A stretch of DNA of 64,000 bases from Hymenochaete sp. R1 (taxonomy: Eukaryota; Basidiomycota; Agaricomycetes; Hymenochaetales; Hymenochaetaceae). The stretch covers positions 248,001 through 312,000 of the forward strand of contig JAFREE010000002.1 in NCBI GenBank assembly GCA_019400425.1, given 5' to 3'. The stretch's first letter is position 1. Every line of letters begins with the position of its first letter. Under the pieces are notes generated by a model. That model was not told the origin of the DNA, searched no databases, and saw only the letters and a program-made list of their open reading frames with translations. This document shows positions 33,864 through 45,550 of this stretch, piece by piece. The translations under genes and the position numbers were made by a program.

Positions 33864-35632
33864 ATGTCTACACCATGTTTCAGCCCCGATACGACAGACG
33901 AGATACGATCCAATCTGACTTCCTTGTCCCCGGAACTGGCCAGTCTGCTTATCTCGGAGATGCAAACTCAAACATACGTGCAAGTTGTATTTGCAGCCGC
34001 AATTGTATACGATGCTCGTACGTGCTCGTGCATCGACGCTACTCTTATATCCCTCGCCTAACCCCTATTCTTAGTCAAGAGCTTAGGGGAGGAGGTACGT
34101 ACCGTGTCGAAGTTTTGCCGGCGAGTTCCGTCTCAAGAAATCTATCGCTCAAGGTAGAGTACTTTTGGGTAAACTCTCAAGGCGTTTGTTACACGCGACT
34201 TCCGCTGAGAACCTTTTCGTAGAAACATCCGCTACGACCTGTCAGCATCCTGCATTTTGTGGTAAGCCTGCCTCGCCGTGTTCCCTCGGGTCGTGAGTCT
34301 GGCGATTTGTTGACAATGGTTTTACGCCTTTAAGACACGTTATGTCGGTATTCTCTCTGCTCTCTCTTCTTTAGGCTGTAAGGTACCGTTGTGATGCTAA
34401 AGCTATCGTGCTCACAGCCCAAGTTTAGATACTGATATGATAGATTCTTCTAAAGAACGGTAAGATGCGAAGATCGTTCTTAAAGTGCATGAACTAATCT
34501 TTCTCTTCAGATGTAAGTCTGCGTCATAATTTTGAAAATCTCCGTTTAAAATATGGCTGGATAGGTCTAGCCGCTGTTTGGTTGGCTTCGATGATTGGTA
34601 AGTATTGTCTTCGATGATTGCATTGCATTGCGCTAATGCTTCATTTAGGGTGGATTCTACCCATTCTAATTGACTGTACGTCCAAAAGATGGTGTGGGCT
34701 TCCCGAGAGCTGATAAGCATACCGCATTACAGACATCCTCCTTCTCAGAGCACTTGCTATCTACAACAGACGTATGTACTGTTCCTGTAACTTTTTGAAA
34801 CTCACTCGACACAAACCTATCCGATTACGCGGAAGTTCAGTTCCCAGGCTATCGCAAATACTACACACGTTGTTCTTCTTTCAAGCTCTTGCAAGACTAG
34901 TGCTACAACTTAGCGACAATGTATTGACAAAAAGTGAGTGCGACCCTGCGTTTTGCTGCTTTTTTTTATAAAAAAAATATGATCCTTCAGTTTCAATTAT
35001 TAATATTCAACCCAACATCCACATCTGTGATCAACGTGGCTCTATGTCGAGAATTATTTTAGCATCTCGATGGTAAGGAGTTTTTTCTTCGCTTGGGAGT
35101 CTGCATCACTTATAGAGGAAAAGGATATTATGCATTACATATTGCCTCATTCTGCTCGGGGTAGCACTGAAAAAGTCAGCTTGCCTATTGCCCGAGGTCA
35201 ACAATGCTCGGTTTCTTCGGATACTCGTCCAAGACCAAACGACATATTATTCATGGTTCGTATCTAATTGATTGTTTTCTCTGACGTGACAGGCCTTCAT
35301 GCTGATCGATGCATATGTTCTTTAGTGTTCTTGTTTTCTGCTCGTTCCGCATTCTAATCGACATGAATGTGGTCCGAAACTGGCTGGTGCTCATGCTTCT
35401 CAACTACTTCGCCAGTCCTGCGTTCCTGTCCATTTTAGGTTGCCACATGCTCAATCGGTTGAAGCGGGCGGCGCATCATCAATGGCTCCGAGAGGGCCTC
35501 GCTTTGGATACCAAATCGATTCCTATAAGGTTTTCAGACCCTTCGCCGCCAGCATTTGCCTCAGACCCCAAGTTTTCCTTCGAACGTCGATCCTCCGACG
35601 ACCATGATCACATTTCCGAACAATTGGAATAA
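33864..35632 (+). CDS. DUF6533-like multi-pass membrane protein
   Basis: Several short exons assemble into a helical membrane protein of a type common in mushroom genomes. The first exon (33864-34017) codes MSTPCFSPDTTDEIRSNLTS, then LSPELASLLISEMQTQTYVQ and VVFAAAIVYDA. Across introns follow LKSLGEE + VEYFWVNSQ, a helix with WIGLAAVWLASMI, and GWILPILID + YILLLRALAIYNR. Next come a TM-like LHTLFFFQALARLVLQL, and a last exon (from about 35310) with VLMLLNYFASPAFLSILGCHMLNRL and a hydrophilic tail ending SEQLE. The order (short N-terminus, Y-D loop, EVEYFW box, ILLLRxxAIY box) is what I remember of DUF6533 proteins. Exons between 34210 and 35310 are only partly resolved; decay in that part cannot be excluded. 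Function unknown. Confidence 0.6.
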
Positions 35633-36263
35633 TCTCAGTAAATGTCGTTCATTGAATACGATATTTCCATGGCATATACATGACATTTTCCGTCATCGAC
35701 GCAACATCCAGCCAGTTAGTTCTAGAATTTAGCATTTGCGATTTTTTGCCATTAAAGAATCATATAACCTTATTTGCGCGTGCGCAAGCTCAGCACGCGC
35801 CTATTCTAACCCCCAGCCCAAGTGAAAGCTACTCATTCCGCTTTGACTCATATTTTGGGCCAGTCTCTATCCTTTCATTTCAATGTCAGAATCGACGACG
35901 ACGCTCATGATCATCGGCATTGCGTCAGTCTGACGAGTGCTCTGAAAATAGCCCCAATTCCGGATATAAGATTGTTTCAAATTCTCTGCTGAGCTAATGG
36001 CCTTTGTCGCCTTACGAAACTTCTCTTTTGTGTACAAACATGTTACAAACAACTTCGAGGCGCTCCGTGGAATTTCAGAAAGTCCGTACGATGGCCAGTG
36101 CCAGTAGTGTGCCAGAACGGCTTTGCTGTGACTTGTTTGTAGTCTTCAAGTTCGATGATGTCAGAAGTCAGTTTCTGCTAAAACACTTCTCCCAGGATCA
36201 TGACCATGGCGAAGTTGGAGATACGACTTTCTCGTCTTAAACTTCTTGATCTTGAACTTTAAC
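35633..36263. other. Intergenic region
   Basis: 630 bp between two plus-strand genes. Short frames only. It should contain the promoter of the Gfo/Idh/MocA gene, though no element is recognised. Confidence 0.5.
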
Positions 36264-37841
36264 ATGGCCAACGCTACGCCCTTTGTGCTGAAATGGGGAA
36301 TCGTTTCAACGGGAAAGATAGCTGGTTGCTTCGTCAGGGTAAGCTGAGTTGATCAAATATGTATGATTATAGATCCCCGTCTCATCATTTGATGAAACAA
36401 AATAACGTGAAGGACCTCCTCGTTGATCCTACAACGTGAGTTCCCCACTCGATACATCTCTGCTCGGCCTGGTCGGGTTTAAAGAATTACGCCCATATAG
36501 CCGCAACGTGTCGGACATCCACCACAAGGTCGTCGGCGTCGGATCTCGGAGTGCGGAGAGTGCACAGAAGTTCATCGACGCTGAGATCAAGGATGGATCG
36601 GTGAAAGCATATGGATCCTACGACGATTTATTTGCAGACCCAGTCCGTCATGCCTCTCATAGTCCTTTTTGGTTCATTAGATAAACTTTGGTCTTGAAGA
36701 ATGTGGATGCGGTCTACATAGGTACGCCAAAACATCCGAACAATGAAGCAAACACCGTAACTCTTCCTCGAAATAGGCACACCCCATACGTATCACTATG
36801 TCAATTCAAAGGCAGCTCTCCTCGCCGGGAAGCACGTCCTTTGCGAGAAGCCGGTTACCACCAACACGGCAGAGCTGCGCTCATTGCTTAGCATTGCCAG
36901 CGATAAGAGACTCTTCTTCATGGAGGCGTTATGGACAAGGTTTCAGCCTCTAACATTAGAACTTAAGAAGATCGCAGAGTCCGGAGTGTTAGGAGACCCG
37001 GAAGTCCTGCATGCTGACTTGTCAGGAGATTTTGATATCGATAGTGAGTATCGTGTACGTGCTCGTATCTCAGAAGGCAGCTCATCAGCTTTAGACATAC
37101 CGAGGACACATCGGATCTTGGATCCTAGCTTGGGAGGAGGAGGTCTGCTTGATCTGTACGTCGCGCCAGCGGTCATCGTCGGCCAAGAAGTTTTTAACAT
37201 GAGCCTTTTTCTAGCGGACCCTATCCTCTTTTTTGGGTCCGTTACTTCCAACTCTCACGTTCTGGATTAGACATTGATCGAAGCTCAGGCAATCACGGTT
37301 CTTTTCGAGCATCCCAATAACGCAGCTTCGCGACCAAGCAGCATCAGCGGAGCGATGCTGAAGACCCCTCTGACCGGAGTTGACAAAAGCACGTCATTCA
37401 CTCTCAACTTTACTGGGAAGCTCGAGGCGCAAGCCATCCTGAGCTGCAGCATCAACCTCCCACCACTAAGCCCTGATGGTGTCAGGTACGCTGATTGATT
37501 TTCTAGCAGCCATGTAGCATCACTGAAACGCATACAGGATCCGATTCCGTAACGGAAATATCCTTGTTTCGTCGCCCATATACTGTCCCAAGAAGTTCAC
37601 GGTGCAATATTTCGACAAGCCGGGTACCGGAAATATCGTACGGGAGGAGACGCAAGAATTCAAGTACGAAGGCGGGGGCTGGCACTTCCAAGCAGATGAA
37701 GTAGCGAAATGCTTAAGAGATGGGAAGTCCCAGAGTGACTTATGGACGCATGAGAAGAGTCTTCTCGAGATGGAAATCTTCGATGAAGTTAGGCGCCAAG
37801 GTGGATATGTCTTACCTCCGGGTGTCGAGCAGGTGTTGTGA
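36264..37841 (+). CDS. Gfo/Idh/MocA-family NAD(P)-dependent dehydrogenase
   Basis: Oxidoreductase resembling dimeric dihydrodiol/D-xylose dehydrogenases. Exon starts at 36264, 36413, 36501, 36700, 36777, 37095, 37215, 37271 and 37538 give about 365 residues. The Rossmann start is LKWGIVSTGKIAGCFVRDL; GVGSRSAESAQKF, then DAVYIGTPHTYHYVNSKAAL and the catalytic-lysine box GKHVLCEKPVTTN follow; then LFFMEALWTRF, DPSLGGGGLLDLGPYPLFW and a C-terminal GGWHFQADEVAKCLRDGK. One junction near 37236-37271 fits only as a 34-base intron, or as a normal 48-base intron if one G is missing from the GGG at 37235-37237. Otherwise intact. The substrate cannot be set from sequence. Confidence 0.88.
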
Positions 37842-38009
37842 AAACGATTTGCCTAAGAAGCGATTTCATTTTTCGATGTCATAGGACAAGCACCGAATAT
37901 TATTAACAATGATTAGACACATATTAGTGGACAAGATAGCGAAGGATGACAAGGAAACAATGCCAGTACATTACACAACGTTGAAGCGAGTCACTCCGAC
38001 AGATTAATA

Positions 38010-38799
38010 TCACATATAGAAGTCAGGTTTACGCGCATTGATACCATACTCAGAGAGTGCCGCACTGAGGTCTTCCATGGTCAACGTCGTTCGGGTCTTG
38101 TCCTAGGTGGCCGATGAGACGATGCTACCATTAAAGCACTAACCCACTCACCCTCGATGATTGACCCAAAGGCGCTCTTCCACGGCCTCCTGACGTGGCG
38201 TTTGTTCTGATACGTGCATGCTGGAAAGCATCAGCAGCGATATCGGAAACGAATTTCTGCGCGGCTAGAGCAAGGAGACGTTTTCTGTTTACAATAGAAG
38301 TGAGCGTGGTTTCACTTTACCATTGAAAGCAACACCTACAACCGCACATCCTCGGTCTCGAATCCAACCTTTTGCAGGTAGTAATCTGTCACCTCATTGG
38401 GTATCTACAAGACCGTCAGCAGAAGGTTATAGACATGGTGCTTTAGAAGCTCACTAAAGGCTCGTAGTCATCTAAAAGAAGCATGAACTCCGCAAGTGTC
38501 CTATCTTTACGCGCTTGCTCTGCAGTCAGCCTCGATTGTGTGTTGACCTGTGCATTTGTTTGCGATTGGGTTGCACTAGGTTGACTGGATACCGGGACTG
38601 TAGGCACTGAAGACGAAGCAGCGAGAGGTTCAGTCGTTGACTGTGAAGTAGATGGTGCTGGTTGTGACGTGGACGGCTGAGTACTGCTGGTCTGTGGCTG
38701 AGACATTGAGGATTGTATGGGATACTGAAGTTGATATTGCGTTACCGGTGGTTGTGGATGATGAGGTTTATTTTCTTGAGGAGTAGCTGAACGAGACAT
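38010..38799 (-). CDS. TAF10: TFIID/SAGA subunit TAF10
   Basis: TBP-associated factor 10, a histone-fold protein shared by TFIID and SAGA. Four exons (38455-38799, 38343-38404, 38152-38284, 38010-38102) give 210 residues with all phases closed. The N-terminal 95 residues are Gln/Ser/Pro/Thr-rich. The conserved domain begins LAEFMLLLDDYEPL, then IPNEVTDYYLQKVGFETED and RKRLLALAAQKFVSDIAADA, and later TTLTMEDLSAALSEYGINAR ending KPDFYM. The order matches TAF10 in length and sequence. It lies 7.5 kb from HFI1, its SAGA partner. Intron 1 leaves exon 1 in the middle of the first helix. Confidence 0.93.
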
Positions 38800-39143
38800 G
38801 CTAAACGCTGAAGTCCAAGTCGATGTTGTAAGTGTTTAGGTTGTAAAGGCACGCTAACTCGACGGCGCGGCGCGGTGAATCCGTCGATCTTTAGGGCACG
38901 TGAAATTTCATGGACAGTTATGTGGCTGTCCTATATATATATATCTTATACCTTAAGCTTACTACTTACACCGGATTCCGTTCGATGTAGTAACCAGAGT
39001 CACACACGAGGATATTATTTGTGAAGACTCGTATCAATTGCGTCAGTTCGCTACAATGGCAATGTCCATGAAATTCGGAACTGTAATTAAACCCTTACAA
39101 GGTGCTGAGTGGTGAACAGCTTTGGTGTACGAACACACGTCCG
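38800..39143. other. Intergenic region
   Basis: About 340 bp upstream of TAF10. It contains a TA-dinucleotide run (TATATATATATA) at about 38933-38944, on the upstream side of the minus-strand TAF10 start. No gene is seen. Confidence 0.5.
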
Positions 39144-39428
39144 TCAGTCATGCATGCCCGTTATTCCTGCTCTTAGATTCTTCTCGTGCCCCATTTCTTC
39201 GATCCTTGCCTGAGCAATGCGTCGAGCCGTGTCAGTGCCGTGGAGTCGGAAGGAAATCTCGGCTGCTAAGAGAGAATGCTCTAAGTTACTCTTTATAAAC
39301 ACATTTAGCCTGTCGAGGTCCCAAGGGTCGGCTTGGAAGGATGCGAGTGGATCTCGATTGTCAACTTTAGATAAAAAAGAACTCGGTTTTATGGAAATCA
39401 TTTCAACCAAACCAAGCGTGTGCCTCAT
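39144..39428 (-). CDS. Small hypothetical protein
   Basis: Single-exon frame of 94 residues, MRHTLGLVEMISIKPSSFLS... to TGMHD. The middle holds WDLDRLNVFIKSNLEHSLLA followed by an amphipathic-looking FRLHGTDTARRIAQARIEEM. It reads more like protein than most short frames nearby and has balanced composition, but I recognise no family and cannot exclude chance. It could also be one exon of a larger gene, as no splice site was decisive. Confidence 0.3.
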   Translation of the reverse strand: MRHTLGLVEMISIKPSSFLSKVDNRDPLASFQADPWDLDRLNVFIKSNLEHSLLAAEISFRLHGTDTARRIAQARIEEMGHEKNLRAGITGMHD

Positions 39429-39881
39429 TTCATTCCAGGAGGTGACTTGATATAGGTCTCAGATGGCCGTCGTCGTAACCCGAGCTCCTGCCAGTTAGTC
39501 ATGTTCTCGCAGGGTTATAAGCTAGAATCGCAATCGCATTGAGTGTGAGTGTGAGTCTCGAGCCGTGCAGAGCTTTAAGGCTGGAGCATTACCCTTTCGA
39601 CCGGCGTTTGAGCATGTTGAACCTCCGGAGAACATCGCAGCGTCGGTTGGTTCACTTCCCCCATTCTCGTGGGACAGGACGCGAAACCGCCATCAGAAGT
39701 ACTTACATAATCGTATGCGCTTCATCAAGTTCTACGCTTTGTCAGTCAGTAGTCCATCCATCACCTCCTCTTCTTTACGCCACCATCCAAATATTTCTAC
39801 ATATAATAACCCCCCTCCCTCCATTCATCCCCTCTCCTACGTTGCTTTAGTTTCCTTGGATGCTCATGACTCTACCCCACA
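39429..39881. other. Promoter region of the Zn2Cys6 factor
   Basis: About 450 bp. The last 150 bp are C/T-rich (near 39770-39840), as is usual just 5' of fungal start codons. No specific site is recognised. Confidence 0.45.
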
Positions 39882-42800
39882 ATGGCCAACGATAAAGATA
39901 CTCAGAAATCTACGGCAGGTAAACAGGACCGCAAAGCCGGAGCCATGTCATGCGCTGAATGCAGAAGGTCCGTTGCTGCTGTCCTTGTCATTCGGACACA
40001 TTGCTCTTGCTCATTGTCGACTTTTAGGTCCAAGCTGAAATGTGACAGAATGGTCCCTTGTGCTGTACGAATTCCTGAGATCAATGCTGCATTTGATCGC
40101 ATAAGTAATGCTCCTTTCTGCAGGCTTGTGTTCGGCGGGGATGCTCGAGTATTTGTCCCAATGGTGAGAGGCTGCTACTCAAGAATCGTGTTGAGCTTCA
40201 AATTCTTACTTTATGAGTAGGGGTTCTGACGGCAACGAAGGGAAATAAGTATGGTGCTCCCTACCTGTCTCAAACTTATCGTGCCTGATATCGAGTTGCT
40301 CTTACAGAGTGCTCCAGGCCCAGAATGATTCCCTCCTACAGGCTGTCAAACGGCTTTCACTCCGCGTTCGCGACCTCGAATCTGCCCTTCGGGACACCCA
40401 GGCTCAAGTTTCACCTCAACCCCATCCTCTGCTACAGGATGGCGAGAGTTTGAAAGATATCCTCGACGCAACCGCATTCGAAGACGTTGTAGAGTCTCCG
40501 CAAACAGATATCGACGAGGCTACCGAAGGCGTCGGGTCCTTGGTGATTGGAGACAAAGGACAGTCACGCTTCCATGGCCAGTCATCTGCTTCAGAGGTGC
40601 GCCCGAGATGTCATCTTGTTGTTGTTGTTTGCTTCGCTGCTGATGGAATTCTACAGTTCTTGCAAACGTTGCTGCCGGTGCGAGAACGATCTAAACTTCT
40701 ATCAGTGATGAGAAGTATACTGACTGCGAAGCTGTCCTAGGGTGCGGCAGAGGACCCGTTACAGAGCAACTACTCTCAGAATATGCACAAGTTTGGGCTT
40801 CCAGAACCAATCATTGATCTCATCAACGCGTTTCCTCTCAACTCTGTGGAAGTAGACCCTGAGATGAACTCGGCTATACTCGAATTTCTTCCGCATCATA
40901 ATAAAGCAATCCAATTGGCACTCGTGTATTTCGAACACGCGGGATGCATGTAAGTCGTTGCCATCCACTGTAACTTTGTTTGGCTGTCTCACTATTCCTA
41001 GCTTTTCGGTTATTCAACAGGAAGAATTTGTCCCACGCATGCTTCGCATTCTTCGCTCAGCTTCTGAAGGAGTCGGAATCGGAGACGGTTTCCATGCGCA
41101 CGAGGTTGCTTGTATCTTTCTAATTCTAGCAATCGGCTCCCACTTCAGCCGCGATACCGACGGTCACGTCAACAGCGAGAAGTATCACTTAATGGCTTGC
41201 GCTTCGATGTCACTTGTACCCTTGCCGAAGGAAGCAACGAGCACGACTATTCAGGCACTATTTGTCATGGTCCAATATTATAATTGCATCGACGGTCCAG
41301 GTTGCGAAAGACGTTGGCTTCTCAGCAGTCTTATGTTCAGGCTGTCTTACTCGGTGAGTATCCAAATTTGTGACGTCTTTTTAGGAGTGGCTCACTTATG
41401 TAATGATCCCAGATTGGTCTACGTGAGTGAAAGACGACTTCCATTTGTGATTAGAGCATAACTGATGAACTATGGTGCTCAGATCGCGACCCTGCACTAT
41501 GGAACTTGAGTCCAGAAGAAACTCAGCGTCGGCGAACTTTGTTTTGGGAAATGTACATGTGGGACGCTTGGAACGTACGTAATCATATTTTATTTGTATT
41601 ACTAGGGGAATGTTCGTTGACATTTCTTCCCCTTTCAGAGCATCATTTGTGGACGTCCACCTTCTTTCAATATCAATTACACTGATTGCAAGTTCCCGGA
41701 AGATAAGTCGGAAATTGTCAATGCAAAAGGAGAGCGAGAGATGGGCTGTAAGTAACAATCATCTCTGGCGCCGCATAATTTTTACTTATATCATATACCA
41801 CCTGGTTTAATGCAGTCGATGCCTACAAATTCCGTTTTGCTGCATTTATTCTCGCTCCAGTTCTGAACCACGTCTTCGGCGTACGGCCACTCGACTATTC
41901 TGCGCTTCTCGAATTGGATATCAAATTACGGAAGCTTCCCCCGCCTTCTTGGCTATTAGCTCCTATTCGAGGCCGTGGGGAACCTATAGAAGGAAGAACG
42001 TGGAGTTCTAACTCAACGCAAGCTATGCAACAGTATTGCATGGTCTGCACGCGGGAATCTAGTGAGAACCTCATTTTAGCGTTTGCCTTTGACTGATGAT
42101 GTTCATTTGAATCAGCATTATTGTACATTCATCGGAGATACTTTTCCGCGGCAGTGAGAGTGAATGATCAAGACCCTTTGCAAACAAAATACGGGCCGTC
42201 TGTTATGGCTGTTTGCAGAAGTGCTTGCCTTATTATATCTAGTCTGCGGGGGCTCTACGGCGCTCATCCGGATTTGGCTTCCAAGCAACCATTTTTTTGG
42301 TCTGGTGCTTTCTCTTCCATCGTGAGTTTTAGTGATGATCTTGACTTGGCGTTTACTCATTTCCGGCCTCAGATGGTGCTCGCATGTTTGGTTTACAATT
42401 GCCCAGGATGTCCGTTGGCAAGCGACGCCATGGCCGCCATTAATGACGGAGTAGAACTCTATTCAATGCAATTGTTTGAAGATTCACCATCCAGCGTGGT
42501 GCGTTGTTCCGTCTTTTCCGCAAATATTAGCTTTGCCTTCTTATGCGGTGGTTCAACAGAAACTCCTGTCCAACGTCCGGAATGCCGTCTACAGCATGTT
42601 CCAGAAGTTCCAAGCGCACAGCCGTGACGGTAAAGGCCGCTTCGAGGTTGAACAAGATGATACTTGCGCCACCATGAGAGTGCTTGAAGGAAGCACAGTC
42701 TTGGTTAACGTGCACGACTTGTCAGTCAAAGATGATAATGGCTCGTCCTCGTCCAACGCCTCTTCCCCGCCTTCCTACTCGTCTAGTTCACCTGGCTCTA

Positions 42801-43453
42801 TGAACGAGCACCATAGCCTGCCCGCTCACCGCCACTTACCAGAGGGCTGGAACGGCCCTGACGCGTCGCCTGCACCGGAATATCGCGTAGTAAATTTGAA
42901 CGGTGTCTACTACCCCGGACTGGCACCCCCGTCGGATATCAGCTCACTCACTCCAGGCATCTATAACCATATGGACATAATGCCCGACAGCACCTTCGCT
43001 GGCCCTTCAGCCGGTTCCAGTCACTCAATGAGTACTGCCGACCTATCACGCCATCAGGTTCCGTCTGCAAACGTATCTCGGCGTGACTCAGTCAATCTAA
43101 GCAGGAACGGAGCGGGGCCTACAAACGGGTATACGAGCCTCGGTAGCTATGGCGACCAGATGGTACAGATGCAGGACAGCGTTATGCCACCGTACGGTGC
43201 GCCAGGGATGCAGTACGAGCCTGTTACAAGCCAGGCAGATCTGTATGCGTTGCATCAGAATGGTTTCGGATCCACGATTGGGATGGGAGGGCCTGGTGGA
43301 ATGTACGACCAGGCACAATGGGAGAGGTTCATGGGGATGAATGAGATGGGACATACGAGTGCTAATGGGGGAATGCATCATCAGAACGGCAATGTTCATT
43401 CCAACGGGGCGGCAATGCACGCAAATGGGTTCAATGGACATGCAACGGCGTAA
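39882..43453 (+). CDS. Zn2Cys6 fungal transcription factor with middle homology region
   Basis: Nuclear regulator with an N-terminal binuclear zinc cluster: C-x2-C-x6-C (CAECRRSKLKC), then PCAAC and RRGCSSIC after an intron, giving all six cysteines. Then a short basic stretch, a coiled-coil heptad region (LLQAVKRLSLRVRDLESAL) and ILDATAFEDVV. The fungal-specific TF domain runs through HAGCMFSVIQQEEFV, GLHRDPALWNLSPEE, RRTLFWEMYMWDAW and ICGRPPSFNINYTDC. The C-terminal 240 residues are Ser/Gly/Met-rich, ending NGFNGHATA. About fourteen introns. One exon is only 10 bases (41413-41422). One place near 42499-42533 closes only with a 28-base intron or if the TTTT run is one T too long. Target genes cannot be inferred. 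Confidence 0.9.
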
Positions 43454-43765
43454 CATAGTTAATGGGGTTTTCTTCTTTCTTGCAGTCTCATCATCGTTTT
43501 AACCTTAATCTTTTTGATTTATGCAGTTATTCTTCGTTTTTTTTTCGTAATAATACTCCGGATTTCGATTCTAATTATTCCTTTCTTGTGTCAACGCACG
43601 CGCGCCTGTAACCTTTCCGATGAGTGGTAAAATTGACGTGCCATCAGCTTTCTTGACTCCCGTAGTTTAATTGTATCATCTTGTGCTATCCCAATGTTGT
43701 CAACGCTACGCGACATCGAACGAGCATCCGATATCTTTTTTGTTAGTCTCCGTCCGAGCGAGTGT
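43454..43765. other. Convergent intergenic region
   Basis: About 310 bp between the 3' ends of the Zn2Cys6 factor and RPC4. It is T-rich after 43460, consistent with a 3' UTR. Nothing else is seen. Confidence 0.5.
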
Positions 43766-45369
43766 TTATTCAGTGTCCATCTTAATCAACCCGGCATCCA
43801 TTTTTTCGACCTCCACGGAAGCTTGCCCGTCTGACAGACGCATCGAGTCTAGGAGTGCATCGATATTAGGAGACACAACGAAGCGCCGGTTGACTTCTCC
43901 GATAATGTTTAGTCGTTTGTTCTCTGTGTCGAGATAGACAGCGTGTTGCAAGAACGACGGCTGTGTCGCGGCAGTGACCTACAGAACCTCGTTAAGGCAT
44001 ATATCACTTCTATGAAGCCAAAGGAACCCATACATCAAGCAATATACCATTCGCTAACCGCATCCTGACCATTCCACTTTTATGAATCTCCAAATCTCCA
44101 ATCACACCATCCAGAATAGGCTCCTTCTTAATTTCTTCTTCCCTTTCTGTCTTGACTGTCGTCCCAGTGACCGCGGGAGGCTTGACGTTCGGTGCAAAAG
44201 ACACAGCTTTCTTGCCTTTTGCGTCTGCACTTGGTCCTGCCCCAGCGCTATATTTTTCGACTTCTTGCTTAGCCAGCGAGTCGACGGTTTCCTGAGAAAC
44301 AAATTTGGGGAACGGTTCAGGAAATTGGAAGAAGAAGAGTTTTTCTTGTCGAGTGTTTATATCCTTGAAACCACTTATGAGGGACAGAAATGACTTGGGA
44401 AAGAAGGGAAATACGGACGGTGTCCAGATCTTCCTCTTGCAATGCAAAGTCATTGATCAGGTCCTCCAATTCTTCTTCCTCTTCGCTTTCCGACAAGTCG
44501 ATTGCGTTTGCGAGGTCAACTTGTTCTTCTTCAGGAAGGACTATCTTCTCGTCATGAAACTCCTCTAATTATAGTCTGAGTTATAATTTTCTTCTCGAGT
44601 AAGGGCAACGATAGACTTACGTTTGACTTTCCCTTTGGCCGTGTACTTTTCTCCCTTAACTAAGGGTTGCTTCTTGACCTTCGTCTTTTCCTTTCGTAAA
44701 CTCTCTGGTGCCATCCAATCCATCCGCCGCACATCGTCAATGTCAACAATTTCAACACCGTCATCCGGATCTGAGTAAGCGTCAACGTCCACCACTTTCT
44801 GATTTTCTTCCTCTCGCTTCAGAGATGGGGGAGCCGAATTTGAGAGACCAGCGCCGAGGGAAGATGAAGAAGACGAGGAGGGACCGAACGGGGTGACGGG
44901 AGTGAAGTTTGACCGCGGGGCTCCTCGCCGTGACGAGCTCGACATGGCTGGACCGAGTGCAAAGGGGCCACTGGCCGTCATCTCTGAGAATTGAGCACCT
45001 CGTCCTTCTTCACGACCACGACCTCGGCCCCGTCCCCTACCTTGTCCTCGACCCCGCGACGGTTCGGGCTGTGCTTCAGGTTTGGGCTCCTAAGAAGCGA
45101 TATTATTGGAATGAGCAAGTGCATTCAGGAGCATACTCACGTACTGGTGCCAGTTCACTTTAAGCGTTAATTGTACTAGGTCAGGTGTTGAACTTATTTC
45201 GATGTGGTTTGATCGCGTACTCTTTCTTTCTCCTGACAGGCAGCGTCGGCACAAACTTCATTTTGGCAGTACCCCGACGCGTTACATTATCCAGACGCTT
45301 TGCCGTGTTTGCAATGACTCTAGGCACTGAAGGATTTTGACCAGATCCCGAAGCATCTTGACTAGACAT
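43766..45369 (-). CDS. RPC53: RNA polymerase III subunit RPC4 (RPC53)
   Basis: Pol III subunit that pairs with RPC5 in the TFIIF-like subcomplex used in initiation and termination. Start at the ATG at 45369 (MSSQDASGSG). Basic segment RGTAKMKFVPTLPVRRKKE, then KVNWHQY, an RG-rich run (SRGRGQGRGRGRGRG), acidic stretches, and LQEEDLDT. The C-terminal RPC4 domain contains LFFFQFPEPFPKF, DGVIGDLEIHKSGMVRMRL, NGILLDV across an intron, then FLQHAVYLDTENKRLNIIGE and the stop at 43766. At least five introns. The first intron, about 45190-45230, is one base out of phase between otherwise good sites. It shares a 181-bp divergent promoter with the XPT1-like gene. Family assignment rests on the C-terminal domain. 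Confidence 0.85.
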
Positions 45370-45550
45370 GTCTTTTCGTAGACGATTTTGTTGAAGCCGG
45401 ACGAACGAAAGAATAGAAGGAGTCGGGTCGGTCACAAGTGCCAGTGAGTAAGAGTAGCTAGTGCTTGTCGATCTTCCGTGGTCTTGACAAGCCCGCGTCG
45501 TATTTTGACCCCGACGACTGATTTAGACGCATACACTCACTTGGTTCACC

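Noticed and set aside
38933..38944. TA-dinucleotide run as a repeat or TATA element
   Set aside because: Only about six units, too short to call a microsatellite; its distance from TAF10 allows a TATA role, but nothing else supports it.
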